Source of the DNA: Protea cynaroides
Taxonomy: Eukaryota; Streptophyta; Magnoliopsida; Proteales; Proteaceae
Direction of reading: 5' to 3'
NCBI GenBank assembly: GCA_028583415.1
Contig: CM053266.1
Span: 31,692,271-31,756,270 of the forward strand
Length of the DNA stretch: 64,000 bases
A program made the translations under genes and the position numbers. Below the pieces are notes generated by a model, which was not told where the DNA came from, made no database searches, and saw nothing but the letters and a program-made list of their open reading frames with translations. Shown in pieces: positions 19,601 through 30,909 of the stretch (position 1 is the stretch's first letter; every line of letters starts with the position of its first letter).

Positions 19601-22600
19601 AAGAAATGAAAATGCATACTTTATGGGAAACAAAATAATATATCTAAACAAGAAAAACATATCAATCGGTGAATTACTATTCAGTAGATTATAGGTCTCA
19701 GGGAATTAGCCCTAGAAAAAATACAAAACAAAAAGCAATTAGCTTCCTCACAAGAAAACGAATTCATAAAAAAAAGGGATATGAGACTCATGCAAGCATC
19801 AGTAACTAGCACCCTCAGACAAGAAAATCAATTTTGTGAGAAAACACCTTTAGTGAGAGTTTGGGGGATGGAGGAACAACTTACTGCGAGGTCATCTCTA
19901 AACAGAAGATACTTTATATCAAGAATATAAGGCATTCACTTAAAAGGGAGGTGTGCCCAAAGCTTGAAAACCATTTACAAACCAAAGGATCATGCATCAC
20001 AAAGCTGAACCACAGAGAAACATTATGCAAGGGAGCTTTAAGGATTAATGTTATTTGAATACCATGTAACCCAGTCGGAATTTTGTAAATCAGTAACGAG
20101 AGGAAATGGAACTACAAACTTCAATAATGTAACCTTATCAACAGTAAGATATGGCCTGGACGACATGAAATTTACAAGTTGTTCAATTATTTGATGTAAT
20201 GCTGCAATTGACATATTTGGAATTATTCTAGCTTCTTTCTTCTTTTTTTTCACTTCTGAAGCAGCAGGAGATGGTACAGTTGTACAAAACTTTCACATCC
20301 AATTTGTGTCATATCACTCCTATCTCCACACAAAATAAAAGAAGGAAGCATCCAAATCCCATCACTATAGCTTAAATTGTAATCTTTCCCATCAAGTGTC
20401 CAAATGCCTTAATTTAATATAAAGAAACGTCACTAGATCAGTCAATTAGCTTTTCAACAGGAATATTCTGCTCATTTGGAAATGATTTGAGTGAGTTATG
20501 ATTAAGCTAACAGACACAGTATAGATCTACAGCCAAGCAGCATTTTCCGTCTCCCATCGGCAGCAGTAGAGGTATTGTCCCATCAATCACACAGAAGCAT
20601 AGAGCTTGAAATCATCATGAACATAAACTGGGGGAATAATTGCAACAACATGAAGAAAAATTAAAGCTTCCACACAAACAGCTAATTGCATTAAAGCAAA
20701 CTCTTAAGACGCAGAAGAATTACCTATTAATAGATCTTCATTAAAATTAGCAACTCCATATATTAACGCACCATTTATTTTGGAAGTCCCTAGGAGCACA
20801 TGCATAGTCCTCTAGCCAGTCTTTCAACTAGGAAAACAATTTGTAACTCCCATAAGTATTGTAATCCCTCCCAGTTACCATTTTAGTTTGATGAAGGAAA
20901 ATCTCAAAAATAACATTGCAACTCTTGATTTAACTTAAACAACCTAATTCATCAAATCAATTCTCTGTAAGATCTGAATCTAGTCCTTCATGGTTCAATG
21001 TTTAATGGAGTCGTGCAATGCAATTTCTTTATTTATTTATTTATTTTTTGATTTAATCTCAATTGTATTTACACCATAATTCATAAGGTTGCTAACTCAA
21101 TGGTAGAGTACTCAGACTTTAAGTGCGGCTAGGGTCTATTACACATTTAGATGAAGCAAGGAATTCATCCATACCATTGGTACAGTTTAAAAGCCCACGA
21201 CTTATTCTGCAAAGTAATGAATGGAAAAAACAGCATGACTTATCAATGGGGAACTCCGAGAATACTTCATCCTTCAAACTCCTAGAAGAACTAGGATTAG
21301 GTGTGATGTGCACTTTTGTTTTCTAGAAAATTACATTAGTAGGAATAGTTGCTGAAACATGCATCTCCACAGCTATTTCTTTATGCAAAGCTCCAAATTC
21401 TCTTCTTAGGAAGAGAAACATAAAGGTTTGCAGGATGGAGGCTCTTCCTTTCTGAGCAGCTAGCAACCAGCTAGGAACAGACCATCAAAGACAGTCAAAC
21501 ATACTGCACTAATCATCCAAGTAATGCATGGTCCTATCATCCTATCTACCATTAAAACATGAGTTCTACATATTTCTTCTCATTTCTTCCTCTTTTTTTG
21601 TATTTCAACAAGAGAGAAAAACAAAATTGATCTTAGGTTCTTAAAAAAACAATAAGTTCTCTTACTGTTCCTTAATAGGAAAACAACTGGGGTTTGAAAA
21701 TTCTAGTTTTCTGGACTTGAAAACTCTATTAAAAGTGCCAGAAAATTAAGGAATCAGATATCAGGATTTTATGATAGGATGGTGATAGAGATGCATAAAT
21801 AGAGAGGATTTAAAGGAGAGATTTGCAAAGAATTTTACATAGAACAATATAGAAGAAAAAACAATTGAGTAGAAGAAGACAATCTAGGCAAAACAGACGC
21901 ACAGTTTAGAGCAATCATGCCCTAGAAGAAGCACTCACAGTTCAAATGCATAAGCAGCTGAAATTTTTGTTAATTAATTGAGCATTTAAGTAGTGCAGTG
22001 TCACATATTCATTGACATACCCCCTCAGAGGTCCAGCCTTATAATCTTAGTAAAGTCTTAGTTAACAAAATAAAAACTCATATGACCTCCAACCATTAAT
22101 AGGACTTGCAAAATGATACTAAAGCTCAATACCTGGACCAATAATAACCAAATTACAAAGAATATCAGACCCATATGTGGATCCAACACCCCAGACCAGT
22201 TCTTCAGAAGCATAGAAATAGCTATTGGACTCTAATTAATATGCAATTAATAACACCGTTCCAGCAGTCAAACTCCAAAAAATGCTCGACAAAGCCAAAA
22301 GAGGATGACTTGTTTTTTTAGAGTGTTTTCCCCATGCAAGCCCCCACATAGGCCTGAATCACAAGGGAGGCAAATGAATGCATTGGTTTTGGAACTGAGA
22401 TTTCAACAATATTCCCCTGCAAAACTTATGGAGTTACTCCCAAATCCTTAATCCATCATGGAATCCCCAAGAACAAAAGCAAATAAGCAATTGCAATGGA
22501 ACAGTGATTTCTAGCTAGAGATAACCCCTGCCTTTTATGATGGAATAACAATCAGTGATTTGGCTCAATAAAAAAACACTATAACTGAATTTCTGGACCA

Positions 22601-25600
22601 ACAATAGCCAAATCATATAAGAGTATCAGCAATATTCAGGCCCAACAACCTGACTAGGCAGGCCAGTTCTACAACATCACAAAAAATTACCATTGAAATT
22701 TAATATTAATAATCCATTAACAGTTCCAGCTTGCAAAGTCATAATTAAGTTTAACAAAATTAACAAAAAGACTAGTCTTAAGACTCTTCATGCATGCATG
22801 ATCCACAAGCAAGCTCCCACATTGGCCCACAACATCATAATGGTGTCAAATGAATACATTGACCTTGGAACTTAGGTTTCATTACCACAAACCTTATGAG
22901 ACTGACTACACTCCATCGCTATCCTAACCCATCAAGGAGTTCCAAAGAACGAATGCAACTGCTACAGCAGAAGGAATTATAGTAGTGAATAAAATCTCCA
23001 AACTTCAATATACCCCTTGCTATGAACTTCTTGATGGTAATTGTGGGAACAGTCTGAACAGCAGACAGCATATTTATTTTCATAAGAATAAAAAGAGCAT
23101 TGTTTTTCTGCTTTATCCATCCATTAACTAGCTGGAAATACAACTCATCACTAAACCTGGTTAAAGTTGCATTGAACATGATCTTTATATAGTAGCATAA
23201 AACATAAGATCCATAAGTGCCCAAATCAATGTCCTAATGAAGAATACGAGAAGAGGGAGGGATAAAAGTCAATAAGCATATAACCGAGAATATCAGAAGT
23301 TCTATTCTCCAAAACCAGTAAAAGCACTATATAACAATTATAAAATATTTGAAAATTCAGTATCTTGTTAAAACTCAGAAAACAGGAAGCTGGGAAAATC
23401 AAAGTTATCTTCAATTTCTCCAATTCATTGCACTTTGTCCTAGATGTCAAGAAAAGTCCTCATACAAAGAAGTGATCTTGATGGCTATTGATCAAAATTA
23501 CTGTCCCAACTCCCAATGATCATAGTCTCAATAAGCTTCCATGTAACACTTCCGACTCCTGTAAGATGGCATCATAAGGCCAAGATGAAACATGTTGAAC
23601 CAAGATCTTCTTGTTTATGAGACATGTTGAACCAAGATGAGTCTCTCAAATCATCTTATGATGAAACACGGGAATGCATCATGGAAGTCAGGAACGTGCC
23701 AAAAGACACGGGAAACAGAGAGGGAGAATGGGATCAAAATGCCACCGTAGTATGTCATAAGAAATACTGCAGACTTAAATAATAAAGTGAAACATTCAAC
23801 CACACACTGCTCTAATGGAACCGAATGAACCATAGTACAAACAGGTATACAGCTATAGGCCGCTCCTTAGTTAGACTACTGAAGAGGCATAATTTCTCTC
23901 CAATTTCGCTCCATTTTACAAGTCTAATTCATGCATCCATATTTTCCTATACACCATGATTGAGACTTGTAGAACCCAAATCAGAGACCAAGCAAGTACA
24001 ACTCTTTATAAAATATTAAAATTACAATTTGAAGAGAGAATCAATGATGAGAATAAAAAAAATCAAACAGATATGTATACATGATCCAAGGATCTAGGGC
24101 ATGGCAACTTTGGTTGCTAAACCAGAAGAACTCCACTGCGGTATCACCAACTCTTCATTTCAAGTTTCATACCAGTGGGTCCCCCCCCCCCAACCCCCCA
24201 AAAAAAAAAAAAAAAAAAAAAAAACCTCTTGTGCTTCTCTTGAACTACAATTTGCAATTTTAACTAGCTGCCATTAACAGGAAAGATTCCAATAAACAAT
24301 TATAACTCTTTCAACCATTTGTACTCTCATAGCCTGCTTTTGTCCCCAATAACATAACATGTGAACACTTCCATTTAACAATTTAATTAATAAAAAAAAT
24401 TCCAGCTGCCTGGTTCGAAAGGGCCCTATGGCTAAAGGCTTGAATGGACAACCAAGGAAACTATCGATTCAAAGACAAACTCAAAAACAAATTATTAATT
24501 AAACACAAACAGTTAAAAGGACTTACAAGGCCTGACAGCCCCAAAGCCATTCATTCCTAACATACTCAACTGTTCTATGTGGAAATATTGTGAAACAACA
24601 ACAGCAACAAAATAATAATAATCATCATAATCGTCATTATGGTGAAGGTTAAAATAAGATATAACAAAAATACCAACTCTCCCTAACTTATGAACATTAA
24701 TTAACTAGTTTGAGTTCTGCCTAATACAGACGGTTAAACATGTATGTTGTTCAGACAAGTTTTTAATTGACAAATTACTTCACATACTTGTCATATTGTT
24801 CCCTCTGCCATAACAAATCAGATTGTCAATGTGTTGAGGTAGTTTTCTACCTTGAAAGGCTGTCCAATTTGAATCAACTAATTAACCATGCATGGACAGA
24901 AAATGGAAATGGTAATGATAAAAATATATATGGCAAAATGAGTGAAAATACAAGAGTCAGGAGAAGTATAACTTGCCTTTGTCACCACATAATCAATTGA
25001 AGGCTCAAAACTAGCTGGTGTTTTCTTGGTGATGTCATTAGGAATCTGATCCAATGTGTAGCCAACAGATAACTTTGCTGCCATTTTTGCTATTGGGAAT
25101 CCAGTTGCCTTGGATGCCAGAGCCGAAGACCTTGACACTCTAGGGTTCATCTCAATCACCATGACCTCCCCATCTTTCGGATTTACTGCAAATTGTACAT
25201 TTGAACCTCCACACTCAACTCCAATCTCCCTTATGATTGCAATCGAGTAATCCCTGAGACGCTGATACTCTTTATCCGTCAGAGTCTGAGCAGGGGCCAC
25301 CGTGATCGAGTCCCCGGTATGAACACCCATTGGATCAATGTTCTCAATGGAACAAATAATAACCACGTTGTCCGCCAAATCTCTCATAACCTCGAGCTCA
25401 TATTCCTTCCATCCCAACAGAGACTTCTCCACCAGAACCTGAGACGTCAAACTGGCAGCAAGCCCAGCCTTACATATTGATTCAAACTCCTCCCTGTTGT
25501 AAGCAATTCCACCCCCGGTACCACCCAACGTGAATGCAGGCCGAATGATCAAAGGAAAGTCGCCGATAGATTTAGCAATCTCCATACAGTCATCCAGAGT

Positions 25601-26338
25601 ATTACCTATTCCAGAAGGAGGCGTTTTGATTCCAATGTTCTTCATCGCTTGCTTAAACAAATCCCGGTCCTCTGCTTTCTTGATGGCATTGAGTTTTGCT
25701 CCAATCAGTTCCACACCATACTTTTTGAGAGCGCCACTTTCGGCCAACGCAACAGCAAGGTTAAGAGCAGTCTGGCCACCCATGGTGGGCAAGAGAGCAT
25801 CGGGCCTCTCCTTCTCAATGACCTGCTCTACGAGCTCAGGTGTCAACGGAGTGATGTAGGTCTTGTCAGCCAAATCGGGATCGGTCATTATAGTTGCAGG
25901 ATTCGAGTTTATGAGAACCACTTCGTACCCTTCTTCTTTGAGAGCCTTGCATGCCTGGGTTCCTGAGTAATCGAATTCGCAGGCTTGCCCGATGACAATA
26001 GGTCCAGCGCCGAGAATCATAATCTTCTTAATGTCAGTTCTCTTCCCCGATGGCGTCCGACAGAATGGAACATTCGCCGAATCGCTGCTGGCCTCAGTCA
26101 GGCCATGCTCGCAACGCAAGCTGGATTTGGCAGAGCGAGCAGCGAGCGGTCGCTCCTGCAGGAGCTTCAAAGAGGCGGCATTATTCTTCTTCCCTGTCTT
26201 CTTAGAGTATACTAGTAAGGGCAAGCCTGTGGATTTCAACAAGCTAGCAGATTTGGAAGAAGACGATGCAAGACAAGTCGACGGAGAAGAAAGCAACCTC
26301 GCTGAGAAGCTTTCACAATTGTTCAGGCAAAGATCCAT
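16625..26338 (-). CDS. carB: Carbamoyl-phosphate synthase large subunit, chloroplast (3 exons)
   Basis: Forms carbamoyl phosphate from ATP, bicarbonate and the ammonia released by the small subunit; it feeds arginine and pyrimidine synthesis in the plastid. Exons read: 26338-24977 (454 codons), 19453-18761 (231), 18175-16625 (516 plus TGA); all junctions are phase 0, total 1201 aa, normal for plants. Residues 1 to about 90 are Ser-rich and poor in acids, a plastid transit peptide. First synthetase half: ILGAGPIVIGQACEFDYSG, RPAFTLGGTGGG, MNPRVSRSSALASKATGFP. Second half starts near residue 661: GGGPNRIGQGIEFDY, RPSYVLGGRGMEIVY, EANPRASRTVPF. An MGS-like allosteric domain lies at about 1055-1185. 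ATG 26338 is chosen because the frame upstream offers only a TTG and the sequence MDLCLNNCES resembles plant CarB starts. Both ATP-grasp units look intact. Exon borders were set by eye from splice sites and protein continuity. Confidence 0.95.
18176..18760 (-). other. carB intron 2 (585 bp)
   Basis: Donor CCAG|GTTGGT and acceptor TTTCAG|GAAGC on the minus strand join ...CCHTSFALQ to EAGYETIMMNSNPE without a frame change. It interrupts the N-lobe of the second synthetase half. No feature is seen within it. Confidence 0.85.
21088..21275 (+). pseudogene. trnK: Nuclear plastid DNA: trnK-UUU 5' exon and start of its group II intron
   Basis: GGTTGCTAACTCAATGGTAG followed by AGTACTCAGACTTTAA matches the 5' exon of the chloroplast lysine tRNA with small changes. 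It is followed directly by GTGCGGCTAGG, the GTGCG 5' end of the trnK group II intron, and then intron-like wording up to about 21275. There is no 3' exon and no matK, so it is a fragment carried inside carB intron 1, antisense to carB. Recognised from memory of the plastid locus. Confidence 0.8.
24181..24223. repeat. Homopolymer C/A tract in carB intron 1
   Basis: A run of C interrupted by AA, then CCCCCC, then more than 25 A. Simple sequence; on the carB sense strand it is a long T tract followed by a G tract. Confidence 0.8.
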
Positions 26339-27184
26339 CTCTCTTTCCCTGAGCAACAGGGTAGGATTTGAGCGAAGAAAGCGAGAAGCTGTAGGATTTT
26401 GAGCGAAGAAAGCGAGCAGCTGTAGCGTTCAAGTGGGAAGAAGGTAAGATTAAATAATATGACAGCGTGCATTACAGGAAAACAGTGTACGTTACAGGAA
26501 ACAGAATCTAGTGAGAGACAACGAAAAAGATAAGAGGGAGTGTCCGTTACACTCTAGCTTTGCTCTAGGGTTTGGAAGATCATTTACAAAGCCTTTTTCA
26601 GTTTTTTTTTTTTTTTTTTTTTGAAAATTTCAACTACCTCCTCGGTAGTTTGTCTTAATAACACGTGTCCAATTTTTTATTATAATTACACTAACACCCC
26701 TATAAACCCAAATGTTAAGTAGACTTACAGTAAAGTTGAAAAAGACTGTTTTAAACTAATACCATTCCTTAAGAGAAGCATCTGTTTTTTTGGTGAAAAT
26801 TGAAATTCTTCAATCAATCAAGGGAAGAATTAAAAATAATCAAAGTTTCAGGAAAAATTTGAAAATTTATCACAGAATTTGTAGAAGAACAAACATGGTT
26901 TAAGGGGTAGTTATATTATTAAATTATTTAAGACGATGATACGATATCAGTTGACAGGACAAAAGGGGTCTTGAACTATATTTCATAAAATAGGGAATGG
27001 TGGTATAATTATCACGAAAAAAAAGAGGGATGATGTTATTAAGCCAAATTACAAGGACGTTGGTGAAATTTTCACTTTTTTTTTTTTAATAGTATATTCA
27101 CTTACGGATCAACAGTGCCTGTCATATTCCTCCCCTCCAGAAAAGCTAATCAATTTCACTCGTCTTCTCCAAAATCCAAATTTG
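26339..27184. promoter_or_regulatory. carB upstream region
   Basis: It should contain the 5' UTR and promoter of carB (minus strand). The first 60 bases hold a short direct repeat (two copies of a 'ggattt(t)gagcgaagaaagcgag' phrase, about 26367-26417). A 21-nt T tract lies near 26600. No TATA box at a convincing distance could be picked out. Confidence 0.35.
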
Positions 27185-27480
27185 GAAAGGAAATGACAGT
27201 GGAAATCCACGGACAAGTGAAGATCACTACCAAAATCTGAAAACGACGATAGTGTGTGTCCGCTCCAGTCTCCAAAACCTGGCAATTGTCTGACACACTC
27301 ACGTTTTAGTGCATCGCGGGACCCACAAGGGAAAAAGACAGAAAATGAAGAAAATCAACGGAAAAATGATGATCAAGACCAAAAAAATCCAAAATGACGA
27401 TAGATTGGGCCCGCTCCAGTATCCATGCCTTGCAAGTGTCACACATACTCATTTGAGTGCATCGCGGGCCCCGCAAAGAT
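27185..27480. repeat. Two-copy tandem repeat, period about 146 bp, upstream of carB
   Basis: Shared landmarks are 'gtgcatcgcgggaccc' (from 27310) and 'gtgcatcgcgggcccc' (from 27456), 'cgatagtgtgtgtccgctcc' and 'cgatagattgggcccgctcc', and a 'ccaaaat' block before each. The copies have diverged by perhaps a quarter. Each is GC-richer than its surroundings. Confidence 0.7.
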
Positions 27481-27954
27481 GGATCTGCATTTTCTGAGAT
27501 TACTCCATTAACCATGTCTTTTCTCCCTATTTACATATTTTACCCATCACTAAAAACCACGCCATAAGATTTCACATCTTGTCCTCTCGTTTGTTATGTG
27601 CATTAGGTAAACTTCAGCCATTGGATCACGATTGAAAAAACTAAATAATAGAAAACAATTTTCTCTCGTGTCCAATGAAACAGTTCTCTCGATACTTGGA
27701 ACAGTTTTTTTATTGGTTTCAGTGCAAGATGGGTCCCACTTAGGATTCAGATCTATCCACTCGCAAAGTTCGTTCAGCTTGCCCAACGTCGTTATCGCGT
27801 AGGATGGTTTGACTTCATTCCCAACCTTGGTTACAAATAAACCGTAATTTGTTTATCTTGTGTAACACCCGATTGAATAAATAAATTTTTTTACTACCAC
27901 AAAAAAAATATGTCTAAATTTTCTCAATGATTTAAATTTTAAAATTTGAATCCC
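27481..27954. other. Intergenic sequence, no gene seen
   Basis: AT-rich with short chance ORFs on the minus strand only. No conserved motif recognised. Confidence 0.35.
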
Positions 27955-28625
27955 ATTAATTTTTTTTCGATAAATTACATCAGAGGTATCTAACGTTTTG
28001 AGAAATTATATCAGAGGTACCTCACATTTCAAAAATCATATTAGAGGTACCTGACGGTTTTGACAAATTAAATCAGAGATACCTGACGTTTCAAAAATAT
28101 ATTACACTTGGGGTACTTTGTATTTTTGTACTTCCAAATTTATCCCTGTTTAGCATAACTTTCTTGGTTCACTCTCTCACCATCCCGTTACCGCAACGAC
28201 TCACCACACGGATTCTCATGTGCTCATCATTGTTTCAATTGCCCACCATCCTCTTTTACCCCTGTCCTCTCCTGTGACCCTTCCTCACCGACGGTTGCTC
28301 ATCCCCAAATTACAAATATCGACTATGGTACACACTTACAGTGAAAACTCCATACACACTTACAGTGAAAACTCTACATCTCAACTTATTGTTTTTCAGT
28401 GGATGTACCAACGATCAGACACCAAATAAGGGTAGTTCAACAAAAAATGATCAGCCTTTAAAAATTTGATGTAGATCTAATGGTTAACTTAGAGGATGCC
28501 AACGTTAAATATGATTAATATTGAAAATATGAGAAGAGGTACATCTGGTACGATTTTTGAAACGTAAGATACCTCTGGTATGATTTCTCATAACATCAGA
28601 TACCTTTGGTGTAAATTGCCTATTT
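27955..28625. mobile_element. Foldback (inverted-repeat) element, about 0.65 kb
   Basis: The left end (27967-28110) contains three or four repeats of a 'AAATTA-ATCAGAGGTACCTGACGTTT' type unit, and the right end (28535-28622) contains the same units inverted (AAACGTAAGATACCTCTGGTA, ATCAGATACCTTTGGTGTAA). The interior at 28310-28375 has a short direct duplication of CACACTTACAGTGAAAACT. No coding capacity. Termini and TSD are unclear. Confidence 0.65.
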
Positions 28626-29026
28626 TTTTATGAGATTGAATCTCATTATCATAATCGATAATAGTTCAATCTCATTAGAGAAGATGGTCCCACGATTGAG
28701 ATCTCAATATTAGTCCTTCACAAAACAATAGTGTAAGTTTTTTTCGGTGAAGAAGATCCCGGCCATAATTGAGATCTCAGTATCAGTCCTTCATGAGATG
28801 GATGTTCAAAATGCACTTTCCTTCATCGTCTAATGAGTTCAGTTCACTTGCACTTATGTGTAATCTCCAAAGAATCCCTTATCATCCATAAGATATGAGA
28901 CCTACCTCTTGAATGCAGGACCCACTCTCCTTGCCAGCTTAGCATTTTTTCACATGATATTACATCATGGAGAAATAAAAATTCTAAACGGATGCTAGTG
29001 ATTATCCAAAATAGGTGATTATCCAA

Positions 29027-29311
29027 GGCTCTCTTTGGTTTGTATTATATAATGTATTATGAGCTATTTGTGACAAATCAATTATGATAATAGATTCTGA
29101 GTAATAAATAATGACCGTTTGGTACTACTAAACATAATACATTATATAATGAGAAATAGATTATAATGATAAACAACTAATAACCTATTTGTAGATTATT
29201 CATTATATATATTTATTTTAATTATAAATAGACATTATAAATCATGCCAAACAATCACTAATTTCATAATGTATTACATAATACATTATATAATACAAAC
29301 CAAAGAGAGCC
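29027..29311. mobile_element. Tourist-like MITE, 285 bp
   Basis: Terminal inverted repeats GGCTCTCTTTGGTTTGTATT...AATACAAACCAAAGAGAGCC are near-perfect and extend into TATATAATGTATTA at both ends. Flanking triplets are CAA (left) and TAA (right), compatible with a decayed 3-bp Tourist TSD. It is internally AT-rich with nested ATAATGTATTA words and no coding capacity. Confidence 0.8.
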
Positions 29312-30067
29312 TAAGTGAGTACAGAAGCCATGTGGTTCAAAGTGGGGGATAAATGGATTAACTTTTCCCTTCCATTTTTTAATGGTTCTGTTTGTTTTGA
29401 TTTACCTATAATATTTTATATATTTAAAAATAAAATTTTCTAATATTTATATTCACGATGTAAAAAAAAAAAAAAAAAAATTTCCTTTTCACTCTTCTTT
29501 AGAAATCACAATATATTTTACCTTTTAAAAAGAAAATTATCCTTTTTCCTCTTCTTTAGAATTCACAATATATTTTACCTTTTAAAAAGAAAATTATTAG
29601 TATTCCTTTTCATTCTTCAATGTTTTTTTACAGTCGATCCCTCTGAGTCTTGAGTTCTGACTAGCTAGTTATGCGACCACACCAATAGCAATTGGATGGA
29701 ATAATGAATGTAGCAACCCACTTGAAGCGGTCATAGTCTAGATTAGTCACATGTTTAATTTAAGAATTTAATGTAAGATATCTTTTAATTTATGAGTTTA
29801 ATTAATTAATAAAGTAATTGATTGGTGAAAGTTTGTATTACACGCATGATCGATTTGGTCTGATTCGCCATAGATTAAAGTTGAACCAACTCAATATACT
29901 GTGGAGATAGACTAGAGTTTTAAATAATATTCTTTTGAGTCCCTTCAACCTAGTTTTTCATATCTCTGTTTGCTCCTTATATTTCATTGCTACATGAACT
30001 AATAATTAAGATCTTATCTCCAATGAAAAAAAAAAAAAATATCTCCAACAAAAAAAAAAAATATATA
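29312..30067. other. Intergenic sequence with A/T tracts, no gene seen
   Basis: It contains a direct duplication of about 68 bp around 29480-29600 (shared phrase 'cttctttagaa', then 'tcacaatatattttacctt', then 'ttaaaaagaaaattat') and poly(A) tracts near 29461 and 30027-30060. Nothing coding. Confidence 0.4.
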
Positions 30068-30605
30068 TATGGGAAAATTACATATACTAACTTTGGATTA
30101 TAGACAAATTACATCTACCGTCCACTATTTTCTGACAATTACACATACCACCTCTAATTCAAAAAACGTGTAATAAAAATTTCCATTACGTTAATGGTGT
30201 TAAGTATGTTGGTGATGTCAGGTCATTCTAAAATTTTAAGAATGAAAAAACCCTTTGTTTTTCTCTTTTTCTATTTCGCGAAGAAGAAGAATCTTCGCTT
30301 TCAACTCCCTCAACATCTTCTATGTCGATAGTTTCACCTTCCATAGCCACTTCGATGACAATGATGTTTAACCGAAATAGATTTGGACGCAGTCTGTGCA
30401 GTTGCAATGATTCAGAATACCGTTTATAAGAAGGAAAAAGTAAAGGTCATAAACTTTATAAGGGTAAAGTTATCTTTTAAAATTTAGACTTAACACCATT
30501 AACATTAACAGAATTGATATTTTTGTTGCATATTTCTGAATAAGGATTGGTTTATGTAATTATCAAAAATTAATGGATGCTAGATGTAATTAGTAATTCA
30601 TAATT
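30068..30605. mobile_element. Foldback (inverted-repeat) element, about 0.54 kb
   Basis: The left end 'aaattacatatactaac', 'aaattacatctaccgtccac' and 'tttctgacaattacaca' is mirrored at the right end by 'tatgtaattatcaaaaatta', 'atggatgctagatgtaatta' and 'gtaattcata'. Imperfect inverted repeats of about 80-100 bp enclose a noncoding middle. It lies about 300 bp upstream of the ureidoglycolate gene start. Confidence 0.6.
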
Positions 30606-30909
30606 TTTACGAAAAATATTTATAAACAGGATAGAGGCCGCCTTCTCAGCTACTCCTTTGGGCGGGGGAAGGCTCCCAAATATCAAAATGTGAAAATGCA
30701 CGTCAATACAAATGGATAAGGATAAACGATTCGATGCGAAAGCCAATTTTGCGATAAATATCTCTGAAGGAGATGAATCATGCGAGACCCATTAAGTAAC
30801 AAGATTCACGCTGTCGCTACATCTCATTAAAAGACTGATTTATGCTTCAATTTCTTACTCTTGAGTTGAGAAAGCTCTCAAATTCCTTACGAACACAGCC
30901 TCAGTCTCG

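Larger units (their letters stand above)
19454..24976 (-). other. carB intron 1 (5.5 kb) with a GC donor
   Basis: The exon 1 end reads ACAAAG|GCAAGT and the acceptor is TGTGTAG|ATACCTCGG, joining ...DYVVTK to IPRFAFEKFPG in phase 0. No nearby GT gives a frame that continues correctly; a shift to the next GT would add 4 nt. AAG|GCAAGT is the known strong consensus for GC-AG introns. Apart from the trnK-derived segment (21088-21275) and a C/A homopolymer tract (24181-24223), I see no gene or recognisable repeat here, only AT-rich sequence. Confidence 0.8.

Noticed and set aside
21088..21123. A tRNA-Lys gene
   Set aside because: Only the 5' half of a plastid trnK is present, ending at the group II intron boundary; no 3' half or acceptor stem partner exists.
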